Notes under the pieces: model-generated
Told to the model about the DNA's origin: nothing
Seen by the model: the letters and a program-made list of their open reading frames with translations, nothing else
Databases searched by the model: none
Assembly: GCA_013399695.1 (NCBI GenBank)
Contig: VXAU01001350.1
Coordinates: 62,001-126,000 of the forward strand
DNA length: 64,000 bases
DNA from: Formicarius rufipectus
Lineage: Eukaryota > Chordata > Aves > Passeriformes > Formicariidae
Direction of reading: 5' to 3'
Position numbers and translations under genes: made by a program
Part shown: in pieces, positions 48,024 through 62,279 of the stretch
How positions within the stretch are numbered: the stretch's first letter is position 1
How the letters are laid out: each line of letters opens with the position of its first letter

Positions 48024-50156
48024 ATTGTAAGGACCTGTCTGGAAGAAGTTGCATAAAGAATTTTGTGAAGGTTCTACTTTTTCTTCGCTTTGCAAACACA
48101 GTCAATAAATAAATATTTGAAATAAACAGTGATGAACCACAGCAAGCAATGCTTCCCTCTTCGTTTATGTAACTTTTCCCACTAATTTTTCTTAATTTTT
48201 TCCCCCACTGTGATTAACTCTGTTCCAAACCCATTATTTTCTTCATTAAACACAATGCAGTCCCTTTGGCCTGGAGACAAAAATAACAGAATTTACCCCA
48301 CAATGTGCTGTAGTAAACAGCAAAAGAAAACAAAATTATAAAATTCAGCCTACAGGAAATCTGTAATCACAGGTCCTACTTAATTCCTCTAATCAGCAGG
48401 TTTAATAAGCACTGATATTTCTGGGTGGTAGCAGACTGTCCAGGAGCCCATCAGGTACAGGGTTGGTAAGGAAGTGGTAGGTGTTGTCTCCTCTGGCTCT
48501 CCCGAAGAGCCTGACTAATACTGCCTCATTACCACGGTTTCTTGGCATTGTATGAGCTTCCTGACATGAGAGAAATGGCATACAGCCTTTGGCAAGCACA
48601 GTCTTTGGAGCTTGCTTTCTTTAAAGGAATAGCTGTGGAGGGTCCTGTGGTGTCTCTAATAGACCAGCAGAGGGGTCTTTATGATTGGGACCGTTTTTGT
48701 GCGGGAGCTGCTCACCCTCTGCCTCCTGTGCACTAGACAGCCGTGACAAGATTTAACCTCACCAGACCCAGTTCACGTGCTGAGTCAGGATACAAACAGT
48801 GGAGTCTGGTTGCTTGAGGTCTACACCATGTCTGCGTGGCTGGTTTCTGTTTCAAAAGCATGACGCTGGTGTCGTGCAGGATGTGCTGCCTGCCCTCTAT
48901 TTCAAGCTGTTACATTTCTTACAGAGTATCTTTCGCATTAATTTCCCTGATTTAAAGACTTAAATGATGAAGAATTCATCTCAGACACAGGTAAGTTTTC
49001 CAGCTGTTAGCTACAATCTCTTTTTTTCAGGGGGTTCTATGAGGTTTATTTTAATGACTCTTATCCCCATTCAGAATTTATATAGCCTCCAACAATCAGG
49101 ATCTTATCAAGAAAATTCATTAACAGTTTTAACTGTGAAACTCAAATACGTTTTTGTTTGCTAAATGCAGGGAATTTCTGCCTAAGAAACATCTCCTTAT
49201 GGAATAGAGCTTTAGATAGGAATGTAAGATAAGACTTAGTGGGTTGCACTTGAAACTTCTTCATATTAGTTGTACTGAACCCACCCTATTTAAATTGAAG
49301 ATTTCAGAGGTTTCTGGATTTGGTTCATGCACTTGTAATATTAAAATAGCACATAGTTGAACAAATAGAAATTGTCTTGGGAGCAGAATCTGGGATTACC
49401 CTCTCTTTGGCCTCTGATAGTCTTGTCTTCTCTACTGCCCCTTCCTACTGCTGTCAAAGGGCTGGGCAGTTGCAGCACTCCTGTGTGGAGAACATGTGGA
49501 TATGAACCCTCTCTTGGGTCCACTGGACACTGAACTTGTATCTCTTTTTGTGAGTTTGTGTTTTGAAGAAAGGCTAGATGTTTGTGCTCTCTTGTAAACG
49601 TGTTTTGATGTTGTATGCACAACTCATTTTTTCAAACTCTAGGTAAGGGTCCTAGCTTCAGGAAAATTAATTTTAGACTCTTAATTGCTGCTGAAAAGTG
49701 GAGCCTTCTCACAGTGTGAAATTAAATTAATGACTCTTCAATGGAAGAAGATAAGATTCCAACTGCCTAGTATGTAGAACTACCTGCCTTGCCTGTTCTG
49801 CCTTACTTGAATGTTTCTTGACTTGCAAAGGGAATCCAAATCTTTTAGCTCAAGGCTCAGGGACACAGCATTTACAAATAACCTACCTTACCTATGTTGT
49901 ACTTTGGAATTCTGTTTCAGACTAGCACTATTAACTGAATGCTCTTTAGTTGCTGAAGTGCATCTTGCAGTTCTGTTTCACTTGAAAAGACTGGCATTCA
50001 TATACTCAAGACAACTCTGTGATGCAAAGCAAAGCATGGCAGGTGAGACATCAAGTGACCACTCCAGAACTGCAACCCTGATCTCAACTAAAAAGCTTTA
50101 GATAGATAAACTTGAAATATCCATTAGTCTTATAAGCAGGATGTTGTATATATGCT

Positions 50157-50213
50157 CATTTCCAATTTAGAATTAAAATTGTGTTACATTTCCAATTTAG
50201 AATTAAAATTGTG
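50157..50213. repeat. Tandem duplication, 27-bp identical units at 30-bp period
   Basis: The unit beginning catttccaatttagaattaa occurs at 50157-50183 and again at 50187-50213 with no mismatch, separated by tta. Confidence 0.95.
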
Positions 50214-51170
50214 CCCATCATAAGCAGATGCAGAAGAAAATGTGTATTATAAAATTCAAAACTACTCCTCTTGGCATACTATTTTACTGTAGAATGACCA
50301 CAGGAGACAGCCTTACCTAAACTACTCAATCCAGAACCAGAAAATGCAAGTTCATTTATTGCTGAATACCAGCAAATTTTGGTAAGTTTCGTTCTTTTCT
50401 TGTTATATTGCCTCATCTGAATGCTAAGTGTGCATTTTGTTTAGCATTAAAGGCTACTTTCTTGATAGCAGAGCAGAGACTGTTGGCTTTATTCCCAAAA
50501 TCTTGGACCTTTAACATAAGTTTTCACATGGAAATCTGACTGCAAACCACTGGAGTGTGGAAAATCATTTACTTGAAGCAACTGTTACTTATTGTGTTTA
50601 TTATTTCAAGAAGTCTGGTCACACCCCTTGCAGGGGGCAGAGAGCACTATTAGACAGCAGTTAAGAACGATTGAGAGATTACTTTAAACTCCAGCTGAAG
50701 TTTTTACCTCTATTGGCCTTGTTGGAAATGCTAAGGTCTTACAAACACCGGAGTGCTTGGGCTTTGTTACTGATTTATGAGGTTTGACTGCTGCATTTGC
50801 CCTATGCCTCTTAAACTTTGCACCCTCCTCTTCCTTAACTCGAAACTGCTTTCAGTTCCTCAAGCATGTTTTACCACAAGTTGTGTGACACCCCAAATAT
50901 CCAATGAATTTAGATAAACAACTTCCCAGTGGACAGAATAAGAGTTTATAAGGAAGTCTCGGTTGTTTAGTTTGTCATATTGTCCAGGAAAGTTGGATCT
51001 CTGCCCCAGGATAATTTTGTTTTGTCAGAGACTGGATGTCAACACAGGTAACGTTCCTATTGCCTATCAGCACTACGATCATCTTATAGCATGTAGGAGA
51101 GATCACTTTGCCAATTCAGCAGAATCCCTGAACTACGGATTTCAAACCTCTGATTTCTGTTTCTTCTGGG

Positions 51171-51191
51171 AAAAAAAAAAAAAAAAAAAAA
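51171..51191. repeat. Poly(A) homopolymer, 21 bases
   Basis: This is an uninterrupted A21 run. No retroposon body was recognised immediately upstream, so it is called simple sequence. Confidence 0.9.
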
Positions 51192-52624
51192 GTTTCGAAT
51201 CTGTCAGTCATTCTGTCAAGGGATTTCAGGAATTTATTTATCTCAGCTTCTAATAGTGTTTGCTGTGCAGATGTCTGATGTAAGAAACTCTAACATCTGT
51301 GATGAGGTTGCTTTGGAGAATATAGAAACACCATTCAATTTGGCTTCACATAAAAATTGGGCTCTGTCAGACCCATATAATTGCTGTATTGCACGGTTCC
51401 AAAACGTGACATTCTAGAGAGTAATTTACTGAAGTATTTTGCTAATAGTGCTTGTGTAGTATAAAGTGGCATGACTGTGGCACAAATGCTATGTTACATA
51501 CCTGATATTTCAGTATGGTAATAAGTCTTTAGACAAATAGGATGTCAGGGAAATGTGCATTACTGAGGAGCTAGTTTGTGGTTTCTTTGGCATAAATTAA
51601 TTAAATGGCAAATGACTTGTCCATTACTGTCAGTATGCCAATAGAAACAGGCTCAGCTGTCTAAGCAAAAATGGAAGTGGATCACAATGCGAAACTAAAA
51701 AGAAATTCATATCATGGAGAAGAAAGACTGAAAATGTTGTTCTCCTGACTTCAAACATAAAACCAAGGAAGCTTATAATGAAATTAGAAGATGACAAATA
51801 TCAAACTCATACCAAATTGATTTTTTGCACTATGTATAGTTAAATAATGAAATTTACTGTTAGAGGTTGTCATTACAGCCAAGAATTTAACATGACAGGA
51901 CAAAAACCTATTATATGGTAAATAAACCAATCTAATTTCCAGGAACATAAAACAGAAGAAATATTGAACTGTCTACTTCAGATCTTACAGCAATATCCAA
52001 ATTATTAAATATACAGTTTTGGAATCAGAAGATCTTATTTTTGCATTTTTATGTTTTCCCCAGAGGGCTGATGCTGGACACTTTTAGAGAGGATGTCCTA
52101 AGGTAGATTGATAATAGCTTAGATTAAGTGTGGCAATACCTGTGTCCTCATGTCAATTAACTTTTAGTAAATAATCAATCTGACTACTACTGCCTTTTAT
52201 CAGATCTTAGAGTTTCTTGCTCTGAACCATGTAATTCAGCCATGGAAAGTTAAGAGCTAAAGCTACAGCTAACCATTGCTTGTTCTAATATTTATTGCTT
52301 TCTTTTTATAATGCTTGGATTTTGTAAGTTGGTGCAGAACATGACACTTCATAGCAGAGGTATTTCCAGCTCTCATTTTTTAGCCAGAAATGTAAAATGT
52401 GTTAAACTTTGCATTTTGGTGATTCTTAGCTTTATATCTTCTTTGGTACTTTCTTCTTGCATTTCTTCATTAACTCCTTTCCTCCATCTGCATTGTCCTT
52501 CTCCATTTGTATGTTCAGTCCCTGATAGATCTTTTGACATTTCTGCTGGGCAGGCTAGGTTATCTCAACTCAGTTCTGCAAGTGATATTTCCTCTGTGTG
52601 CTTCTTGAAATACTGTACTGATAA

Positions 52625-53180
52625 AATTCTAAGAATAGCCATACTGGGACAGACTAGAGAGCACACACAGTGGTTCTGCAGGCTGCTCTCTCAGCTTCCA
52701 GCCATTGTCAGATCAGAAACATCCAGAGCTAGATTTGATTCCTACATAGATTTTTATATACATGCACTACATTTCTTTTTCTTAAACTTGTCCATACATC
52801 ATCTGAACCAATTTAAACTTTTACTGTCTACAGTATCTTTTGGCAAGGAGCACAACAGGTCACCAGCCCACCTGTGAGGGGCTACTGTCTTTTTGTTCTG
52901 AGATGGCTCCTACTCTCATTAGATATTCCCAAAATGCCTGTACTGGAAGGGAGAGTAAAGAAATCTGATGCTCTTCTACCCACTCCAGGTTGCTAATGAT
53001 TACACAGACATCAGATCCTTGCTAGCCCATGCCATTTCTTTTGTAGAGTGGAGGCTCCTGACTTACTTAGTTGGTCTTGATATAGAAGCTGTTCCACACC
53101 TTTCATCATCCTTATTGTCCCTCTCTGACCCCTTTCCAGTTTTACATTCTATCTGAGATGTCCCACTTCTGGCCTAAATT
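52625..53180 (-). mobile_element. Old CR1/L3-like LINE relic, minus strand
   Basis: Several phrases line up in order with a sauropsid-wide repeat I recognise from memory: 'agccatactgggacagacta', 'cttgtccatacatcatctga', 'accaatttaaacttttactg', 'cagtatcttttggcaaggag', 'gaagctgttccacacctttc' and 'ctgacccctttccagtttta'. Their order matches the reverse complement of a CR1-clade 3' end. It is highly diverged and interrupted near 52880-53060. Confidence 0.55.
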
Positions 53181-54902
53181 AAAACATAAACCAGGATGCA
53201 CTTCTCCATTTCACAGTGGTGTCCATGAGGTCACCTCAAAATAAAAGCAGTAGGAGAAGAGATTCATATAGAGAAATAACCTGGTGTTATCCATCTACTT
53301 TGAGCACCAGAATATTCTGCTCCTGTGTAGCTAGGATGCTTTTTTTACTTTTCTTTCTTTTCTTCTTTTCTTTTTCTTCCAGTGACTCAAGGAGGGAGAG
53401 GAGATGAGGCTAGACAGGAAACAGCAAACCCTTTAGAAAGATTATTTGCTTTGTCAGATGTACAATGCAGGAAACATTTGCTATTGTCCTGGAAGCCAAA
53501 GAGGGAGATGCCAAATGGCCTTCTGGCATTAATGATCACTGAGAGCAACTGGCTGCGACATGCTGAAAGCTAATGGGTAAACCCACTGGATAACCATCCT
53601 CGTATGGCTATGACAAGAACCCCTCACCAATAGGTCATTCAGAGCCTTCTTCACAAAATTTTACACACATTAACATAACACACATAACACAAACTTTTGA
53701 GCGTTTCAATTTGCTCAGCCATCCTTATGCTTCTGTCACAAAATATTAAGCGCTCTGACAAGCAGCGTGAAATTGCTTGTGTAAGAATGAGAAACTTTGT
53801 TGTGAAAATGTATATCTAAGAACACATTTTCTTTGTTCTTTCCTTTGACATTTGAGTGTTTCAAGACATGAAGACTGGAAAAGATTAATGTGTATAGAAG
53901 GGGAATACAAATTCTGTAGCCATCCAAAACTCGAAACCTTAAGAAGCATTTTTACTCTGTTGGCTTACAAGAAAGTACCAAGTCATAATTAAACTCAGTG
54001 CTGGTGTATTCATAATTTATCTTTGAGAAAATGCATTCAGGGGAGAGAGACATTTGAAGGTGTGACAGCTTATTTGTTGTGATCTTGCATCACAAATCAT
54101 TCTCTGGTTTCATTCTGTCTTATGACACAGCAGAGTATTAGATCTCACACGGTTTCCCACTTCCCAAGATGTGCCAGACGTCTCAACCAAGCCTACTATT
54201 ATGCATCTTAGTTACAAAATTTCAGATGATTATCTGAGTCTTGCAAAACCAAAGACTATCCACGAGAAAGCAAACAGAAGTATAGCTGTTTTAAATGTGT
54301 CCACTGTAATTCTCAGTATGTGAAGAGAAATGGAGGAATATGCACAGCTTGGAAGAGCAGATCTTCCTCAGCCCTATTCTTCCCACTGCAAGACCTCCAT
54401 AACGCTTCTTCCCCACCCGCAGCAGCTTCGTTGTCCCGCTCTGTTGGCTCCGTGGCACCAGACGCTGCCAAGCCACGCCAACTTGCCCTTCGGCACCTTT
54501 CCTTGCCGCGTTCAGGCAGCAGCACGTCCGCACGTGGCAGAGCGCTGAGGCGAGCAGGGGCAGAGCTGCGGGGGCTCTCTGCTTTTTGACGGCTCTACAA
54601 AACGCGGTGCCTCGAAGAACAGCGGGCGCTCAGCGCCGTTCGCTGTCAGCTCCGCGTATTGGGGTGGTGAGGGCAGCCTGCCCCACTGCAGGGCAAGGGC
54701 GAGGAGGATAGTGAAGGGACTGGAGCACCACCGCTGCGAGAAGCAGCCGCGGGAGATGGGGGTGTCCGACCGGGAGGAGGCTCAAGGAGGGGACCCCCCC
54801 TTATCACGCTGTACCACGCCCTGACAGCAGCTGTGGCCAGGTCGGGGTCGGGCTGCCCTCCCAGGCAACCAGCGACAGCACAAGGGGATATGCTCAAACC
54901 TT

Positions 54903-55101
54903 GATCTGCGCCAGGGGAGGTTCAGGTTGGGCATTAGGTTGGACATATCGGAGCGGGCTGCCCAGGGAGACGGCGGAGTCACCGTCCCTGGAGGTGTTTA
55001 AGGTCAGACTGCATACGGCACACGATGCCACGCTCTGGTGTTGAGTCACACGTTAGACTCGCCGACCTCAGAGGTCTTTTCCAACCTATTTGATTCTCCG
55101 T
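54903..55101 (+). mobile_element. CR1 LINE 3' end, plus strand, in the DNM1L promoter region
   Basis: The CR1 3' phrases 'caggggaggttcaggttggg', 'gggctgcccagggagacggc', 'ggagtcaccgtccctggagg' and 'tcagaggtcttttccaacct' are clear, ending atttgattctccg. It retains several CpGs (gacggcgg, cacgatgccacgc, ctcgccgacc). It is 5'-truncated to about 200 bp and ends about 100 bases before the ZNF143-type motif. Confidence 0.92.
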
Positions 55102-55106
55102 AGTAA

Positions 55107-55817
<711 letters not shown>

Positions 55818-58541
55818 TGAGCGCCGCCGCTGCTCGGGCCAGGGCTTCGCTTCTCTGGCCGGGAAACCAGGGCTGAGGAAGAGCGATGTGGTAGCGGAAC
55901 GGCGTCTTGCAGGCGTGGATCGTTCTCCTCTGCTCCGACTTCTTGTGCCGTTGGGTTGTCTTTGTCCCAGCTGGTGAATGAAGCTGAGAGGCGAGGCCAC
56001 AGCTGCCGTCGGCTGCAACAGTTGCAGCGTGTGTGTCTCAGCACTGTGGTGCTGCTGCTGGGCCCGGAGATAGCTCAGGCTATTTCATATCTCTTCGCAT
56101 GGGGTGGTGTTCTTCTGCAGAACTTTTGGCAGCTGAATGTGCGCGGCCAGAACTTCAGGAGTCATAAGGGAATAGGAAATGAAACGTTAAACGGAACTAA
56201 AAGGAGTTCTGTTTAATGGATCTCTAATGGATCTCTCGTTTCTGTGGAATTAACAATGTCAGTTGAGCGTGTTATGCTGCTAGACAATAGCTTGCCTACC
56301 AAATACTACTCTGCAGTCAGGGGTTTTATTATATGGCTTAAAACGTGAGTTGTGTGTTTTAAAGCTTGCACGTTGCAGAAGCATGGAATAGCTTTGTTCA
56401 AATCCAGCTACAATGGCAAGCTGGTTGTGAGGTAACCAGCAGTCGTTCTCTTTTCTTTTCCCAGTATACACCAGATAGGCTCCTTGACTTTATATCAGCC
56501 ACTTTATAAAGTCGATCTGAAATACTTGAATTGGGTGGGAGACACTTTGCATTGGTAAGCTGTGTTACATACTAGCTGTTTTTGTGACTCATAAGAGCCG
56601 ATTGCTTTACAGTGACATTTATTTTACATTAAACAAGCAAACCCATTTTTTTTTATTTGTGTTTTTGATCTGCAGCAGAAAGTGTAGTGCAAGGGTGTGG
56701 TATTTTCTGCATAAGATTAATAAAGTATTTTTTTCCGTTTTGCTTTATGAAGTGCATTGAAGTGGCATTTTTTAAAAATACTTTTAAACAGCGTTTAAGG
56801 TTCATAAGTAAATACTGAGAGTTAAGACAGTATTGACATGTTTGACTTCAGTAGTCTACCCATCCATATCAACATCTATTCACTGCTGTATTCAGTATAT
56901 TCATTCCCCCCCTTGAATTAGTATGAAGTTTCTTATCATGCCACAACCAAGTCCTTTGTTACCAAGACTTATACCAATTTATGAATTTATAAAAATTTAT
57001 ACCAAAATCTCTAGCAAGCTGTATCTTGGTTCTTTGTTGGAAGAAGTAACTCTTTACTGACATGGTAATTCTGTAGATGGTTATTTTATGTAATTAGTTT
57101 TAATTTAAATAAAAATTTATTAATTTATTAATTTGAAGTTAGTTTGTTGTTGACCAGATTTCTTGAGATGTCTCAAATGTGACCCTAGAGCTAATATTTT
57201 GCCATTGGAAGCTTGCTTCCTTGTTTTTTTAAATGTGCCGTGAGACAGTCTTGTTTCTTGAGATATTTTTGGTTATGTGCTGTGTGGCCTTTCAGTTTTT
57301 TCACACAGTTGATTTGTTTGTAGCCTATGGCATATGCTGTCTTTACTTTTTCTTCCTGGACAAATATTCACAATAAACTGTTTGGAATTTTGCTCCTTAA
57401 TTTTCCTTTGTAGGGAACCAATGCTGCCAATTAGGATTTCTGTAACGCTCTGTTAATTGAGTTATGCTTTTTTTCTTTCCATTTTGCCAGCTGCTTTTCT
57501 TAAATAACCTTTTTACATATTCAGCATGGAGAAGAAAAATGCTTTTTTAGTAGTTTTTGCTGCTTATTTTTCTCACCCGTCTTCTCCCTCTCTTCTCAAA
57601 CCTTGTATTTTGTGCTTGTGCTTTTCTTCAGTTCTCATTTATTTTTGCTTCTGTGCAATAGGCTAAGTTTTTTCTTTCCTAGAGTATAGAATTAGAAACT
57701 GCTTATTGGTCTTAATTTAGCTTTGAATATTTTCTGTTTCCCGTGTTCCTTTTGCCTCCTCTGTTTTGGGATTCATTTCCTACTGCACTTGTGTTCTGAG
57801 AAATTGAAATGTCTTGATTTTTCCTCTCTGTAGGTACTTTTTGGCACTAATAACAAAGTATTTCTCAGTAAATTTTACATATTCAAAAGGCCTCTTGCAC
57901 TTCTAGTGATTTTCCTGTGATTACCATATGAGAGTTTCTTCTCATTCTCCACATAAATATTGTGTAAGTTATTTTTGTATCCTAATACAGGGTCTGTTGA
58001 GAAAATTGAGGACTCTGCTGATGAAAGAACTCAGAGGGCACCTTCAGACTTTAAATTTTTCTTCACTGTTTCAGGGTTTTTTGCCATTCCCAGATAGGTG
58101 TTCTATATTTTCCCCAATTCAGTATTTCAGTTCTGTTTTTAGAACTGTACTCCTAAGGTGTGAAAAACCCCTTGCCCAGGTTGGGAGTATTATATAAACA
58201 ATATTTGTTCAATAATGCTGTAATTCTCAATGTTCTGATGTGTTTCATACAAATGCTTTGTGATCTGTATATATAAGGGATAGTAAGGGGGTATTGCTGT
58301 GCCTCAATGAAACACATTAAAACTATAGTTAAAGGAGGCAAGAGGAAGAAAAGTAGTTTGATTAGTTAATACCTTTTGTATTTAAGGGTACATAGGTGGT
58401 ATCACAAAAAGTAATTGTCTACAATATGAAAGTGGCTATGAGATTGAGAATGAATTATAGAAAAACAAGCAGACAACAAAATATCTGCCTGGAGGTATGT
58501 AAAATGAATTGCCTTGTTTGTTATTGTTTTTTGGCTGGTTT

Positions 58542-58573
58542 NNNNNNNNNNNNNNNNNNNNNNNNNNNNNNNN
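58542..58573. other. Assembly gap (32 N)
   Basis: A run of 32 N is followed directly by a G-rich stretch (gggggagggggagg) and preceded by a T/G-rich one. It is probably an unresolved simple repeat. The odd length suggests an estimated, not fixed, gap size. Confidence 0.98.
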
Positions 58574-61500
58574 GGGGGAGGGGGAGGTCATTCTTAGAAT
58601 CCATTCTGGGCTTTTAGGTGTCTATTAACCTAGTTATATCCAAACTTTAGTGTCAGCTTTGTAGCAAAATTCTTCCAATACCGACATTATAAAAACATGA
58701 GCTGCACTTTATTTGCACATCATAGTGTTAATTGAAGTTGAGATATTGTGGGAAATTGATCTAACAAGTAATGAAATTCAGAATGAGATTTTTAAGTGAA
58801 CTTTCAGGCATACATTTATAGAGTGCTTTTGTTCAGTCTTTGGTTAATGCAATTTTAGGAGTTTAAATGGGAAGGTGTAGTTTACAATGTTTAACACAGA
58901 CTATTCTGTTGAGTGATTCCCTGTGATTGGCTTACAGATGAACATTACATTTATTTCTTTTTTTCCTGTTTGGAATAAATATCATGTTTGATATTTCAAC
59001 ACTAGACCACTTTTTGTTGCTAAGGAGGAGAGTTTCTTGATCTGAGATAACAGCCTGAGATTGAATATGTCTAAGTGTATATTCTATTAAGCTAAACAGT
59101 TAGAATGGTAATTTGTCTTTTAAGAAGTTGACAGGAGTGGAATGCTACTGTGGAGTCCTGGCTCCTGGGATAAGGAGAAGAATCTAGTGGATGCAAAGCA
59201 TCCAGTTTGAGGCTTGGGTTCTTGGTCTTTAATTTTAGGTGCCGTCCAGTGCTTCCTTGACCTTTCTCTGTCAGGGGAACAGAAATTTAAGCTACTTCAG
59301 GTCATTTGGTGTAGCCTACATTTGTGTTGGCAAAAAGCCAGTTTTAGGTGAAGGAGACTCAAGCTTGTACTGACTAAAGAGGAAAACCCTGTGCTAAGTT
59401 CAACTTGGAAATTTCTCATGCCCTTCGTGGTATTTCCAGGAGATGCAAAAAGATATTTGTATCTACATTTGTAAAACAGAATATAAATAAAGCATAACTT
59501 CAGCAGTGGCTGGGGAGACCTTGTTCTTATATTTTGCAAACTTTTTGTTTGGGGTGGTTTGTTTTTTTTTGCTTTGATATCTGACATTTACTGGATCTGG
59601 TTTTGGGTGTAACTGTTTTCTTTTTTGGCGTCCTTTGCTCATGTCAAATCATGCCCTGACTGTTCTGGTGTGTGTTTCAGACAAGCAGCAAAGTGAGGCT
59701 GACATTAATTAGCACTTATCAGGCATAATATAAATTTTGCTGGTAATATTATACACTGCAAACAACATTTAGTGTTGTGATGTTTCTTTTCTATGATGGA
59801 CTCTTTGTGGTCCTAAAAAGCTGTACTTTTTAGGTCCTGAAGGCTTCTATGATTGGGAGGATGGCATTTTCACTCTGTGTGCAGGTTTAATATGAATCAA
59901 AATAAAATTACAGGTCTAATAACTCTGGTCCTACATTTTAGCATTTTAGCTCTATGGATTTTTACTATGGAAGCAATAATCAATTTAAATGAAGATCCTG
60001 ATTTTATTGTTTGCAATGGCAAGAGCACACAGAATATGCAGCTGTAGAAGGATATGGATGAAGTTGTTTGTGATTCTGTTTTGTTTTTTTCTTTTAGTTT
60101 ATTTTGTTTTGGTTTTCTGCACTAGTTTTGATGTTTACTGCCAGGATCCTGTTTGCCTTCTGATTGGCAATTGTCTTTGTTGGAAAACCTGTATTTAATT
60201 AAATCATATAGATTTTTGTACGTTGTGCAGGAGGAACAGTGCAAAAGTAACAGTGTTTTCAGGAAAATGAAGAGCAAGACTATTAAAGCAGACAGCCCAG
60301 GGAACTGTTTTTCAGAATCTGGAGAGAAAATTGCTGCAGAGTTCTTGAAAAGTCCCCAGATTTCTGTTTAGAACTTTTTGAATTTGAAGATACAAATTGA
60401 CTTTATTTTGGTTCATTATACTGTAAGTCATGAATATCATAGTGTAAGCAATACTATGTAAGGTCAGTTTATCTGGCTTTGAAATTTGAATCTTCAAATA
60501 CCACAGTTCCATGATCTAATTTAGAGTCTGTAATTGTTTCTAAGTAGGTGAAGTATTTTTTTCTTAAATGAATTATTAGAGGGCTTTGGGAATTGACATA
60601 TTGAAAAAGAATCCATCTGCTAATCATTTATCTGTTTGCTGTTCTTTGGCATGTGTCTACAGTTAGATATGGTGTAAATGCAGGATTTCTGAAGGATTTT
60701 GACTGAGCTGTGCCAGTTCTCGAATTCCTTACTACTAGTACATCAGCTGTTTTATGTGGAGGTAGTTCCTGTGACTTCCAGTTTCTTCCTGAGTGAATCA
60801 GGAAAGCTCTCTGAGTCAATGGGGAATAGCCTGCAGGAACAAGTCTTGTAATTCAGATAAGATCTTTCATACAGAAGGGTATTTTGCAACAATGAGCAGT
60901 TCATTATGCTGGTTTTACTGCTTTCTCAAGTTGGGATCTAGCCTGTTAACTCTTCTGCATCTTTTACAAGTTAATTTTGTTTCAAACAATATCTTAAAAT
61001 AATTCATCAGGCCTGCTTATAGCTTTAACGTTCTCTTCTGATAAGTAAATAAGTTTTTAAATTTGTTAGCTGTTTAGGACCGGCCGAGCTTGGGGTGCTT
61101 CTAGTTTGAATAGGAAAATTTTGTTATAATAACTCTTCCAAGCCAAGCAGTTCCCTTGTGGAACTGCTCTGAAATTGCATGTGTGTTGACCTTTATTTCA
61201 ACATAATTCATGTTTGCAACCAAGGAAAACAAAAAACACTGCTGCTCTTTAGTTACAAAGTGCTGAACTCTTCAGGATAGATACTGCAAATGACTTCTTT
61301 TCAAAGCACCTGTCTGGGTAATATGGCTGTGGATGAGGTCCCAGCAAAAATACTCTAGCTTATATTTCCCAATAATAAAATGAAAATTTAGTACATTGTT
61401 TCTGTCTGTATTGCTGAAAGCATGATTTAGCCAGGAGGACTTTTATATGTTCTTGTATGACAGAAACAGCAAAACTGCCACTCTTCCACCTTGGGTATCA

Positions 61501-62279
61501 AAGCATATGCACTGCTTTTCTTAGTAGAATTTGTCAGTAATTATTAGGTTTCACTGAGAAATCTCTCCTGCTTCACAATTCCTTACTGTCCTTCTCAAGT
61601 GTTTGTTGTTCTGCCATTGAAAAAGTCATAGAGAATACTGATGCTCTTTATTTTCTTATGCTGGCCTGCAGTAAATCTGTGTTGTGTTGTGGGAGTTCTT
61701 TGCAGTTGTTTCCTGTTTGATGAGATAATCGAAAAGTTATCAGTTTATCCTATCAAAAGCCATGATCAAAGTTTTATGTCCCTTTCAACTAATTTTCATT
61801 TTGGAAGTTTCCCAGTAGATTATTGGACGTGTTTCCTTACAAAGTTTTTTTTCCACAGATGATGTATTGTCCATTGGCTCCACACATTGATTTTGAAGTC
61901 TAAAGGTAGACAAAGGAAGACAGGAGGAGATTCTTGTGAGATAACTTGAAATTTGTTACAGCTGATGCAAGTCTACTATAATTTTAATAATCCTTGACAT
62001 ATACAACAGTCAACAATCTCAGCAAATGACTATTAAAAAAATCTCATGGTTCTTGTATGTTAGTGAGACTCCAGGTGAGTTGTGTATGGACTTTGTAAGA
62101 GTAGAAGGACGCTTGGCTTATTTACTTAAGCAAATTGGTGGGATCCAGTGAATTACAGAACAGAGAAGCTCAAGAGGTCTGGCATACCACTAAGGACAGC
62201 CTCATTGGAGCACGAAACAGTAGTCCATAAACTTGCTTGGGAAAATGAGTAGAGATTTTCTACTCTACTCTCTCTAAGG

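Larger units (their letters stand above)
47921..54400. other. FGD4-DNM1L intergenic region
   Basis: This is AT-rich sequence between the inferred FGD4 end and the DNM1L CpG island. It holds (GT)8 at 48008-48023, a 30-bp-period tandem duplication (50157-50213), an A21 tract (51171-51191) and an old CR1/L3-like relic (about 52625-53180). The segment 48400-48800 is more GC-balanced but matches nothing I recognise. No gene could be supported. Confidence 0.7.

Noticed and set aside
52311..52877. 188-codon plus-strand open frame
   Set aside because: It overlaps the old CR1/L3-like relic on the wrong strand and has no protein similarity.
60230..60371. Possible DNM1L exon 2 near gttgtgcag/gaggaac
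   Set aside because: Its translation does not give the SSGKSSVLESLVG sequence required after GTQ.
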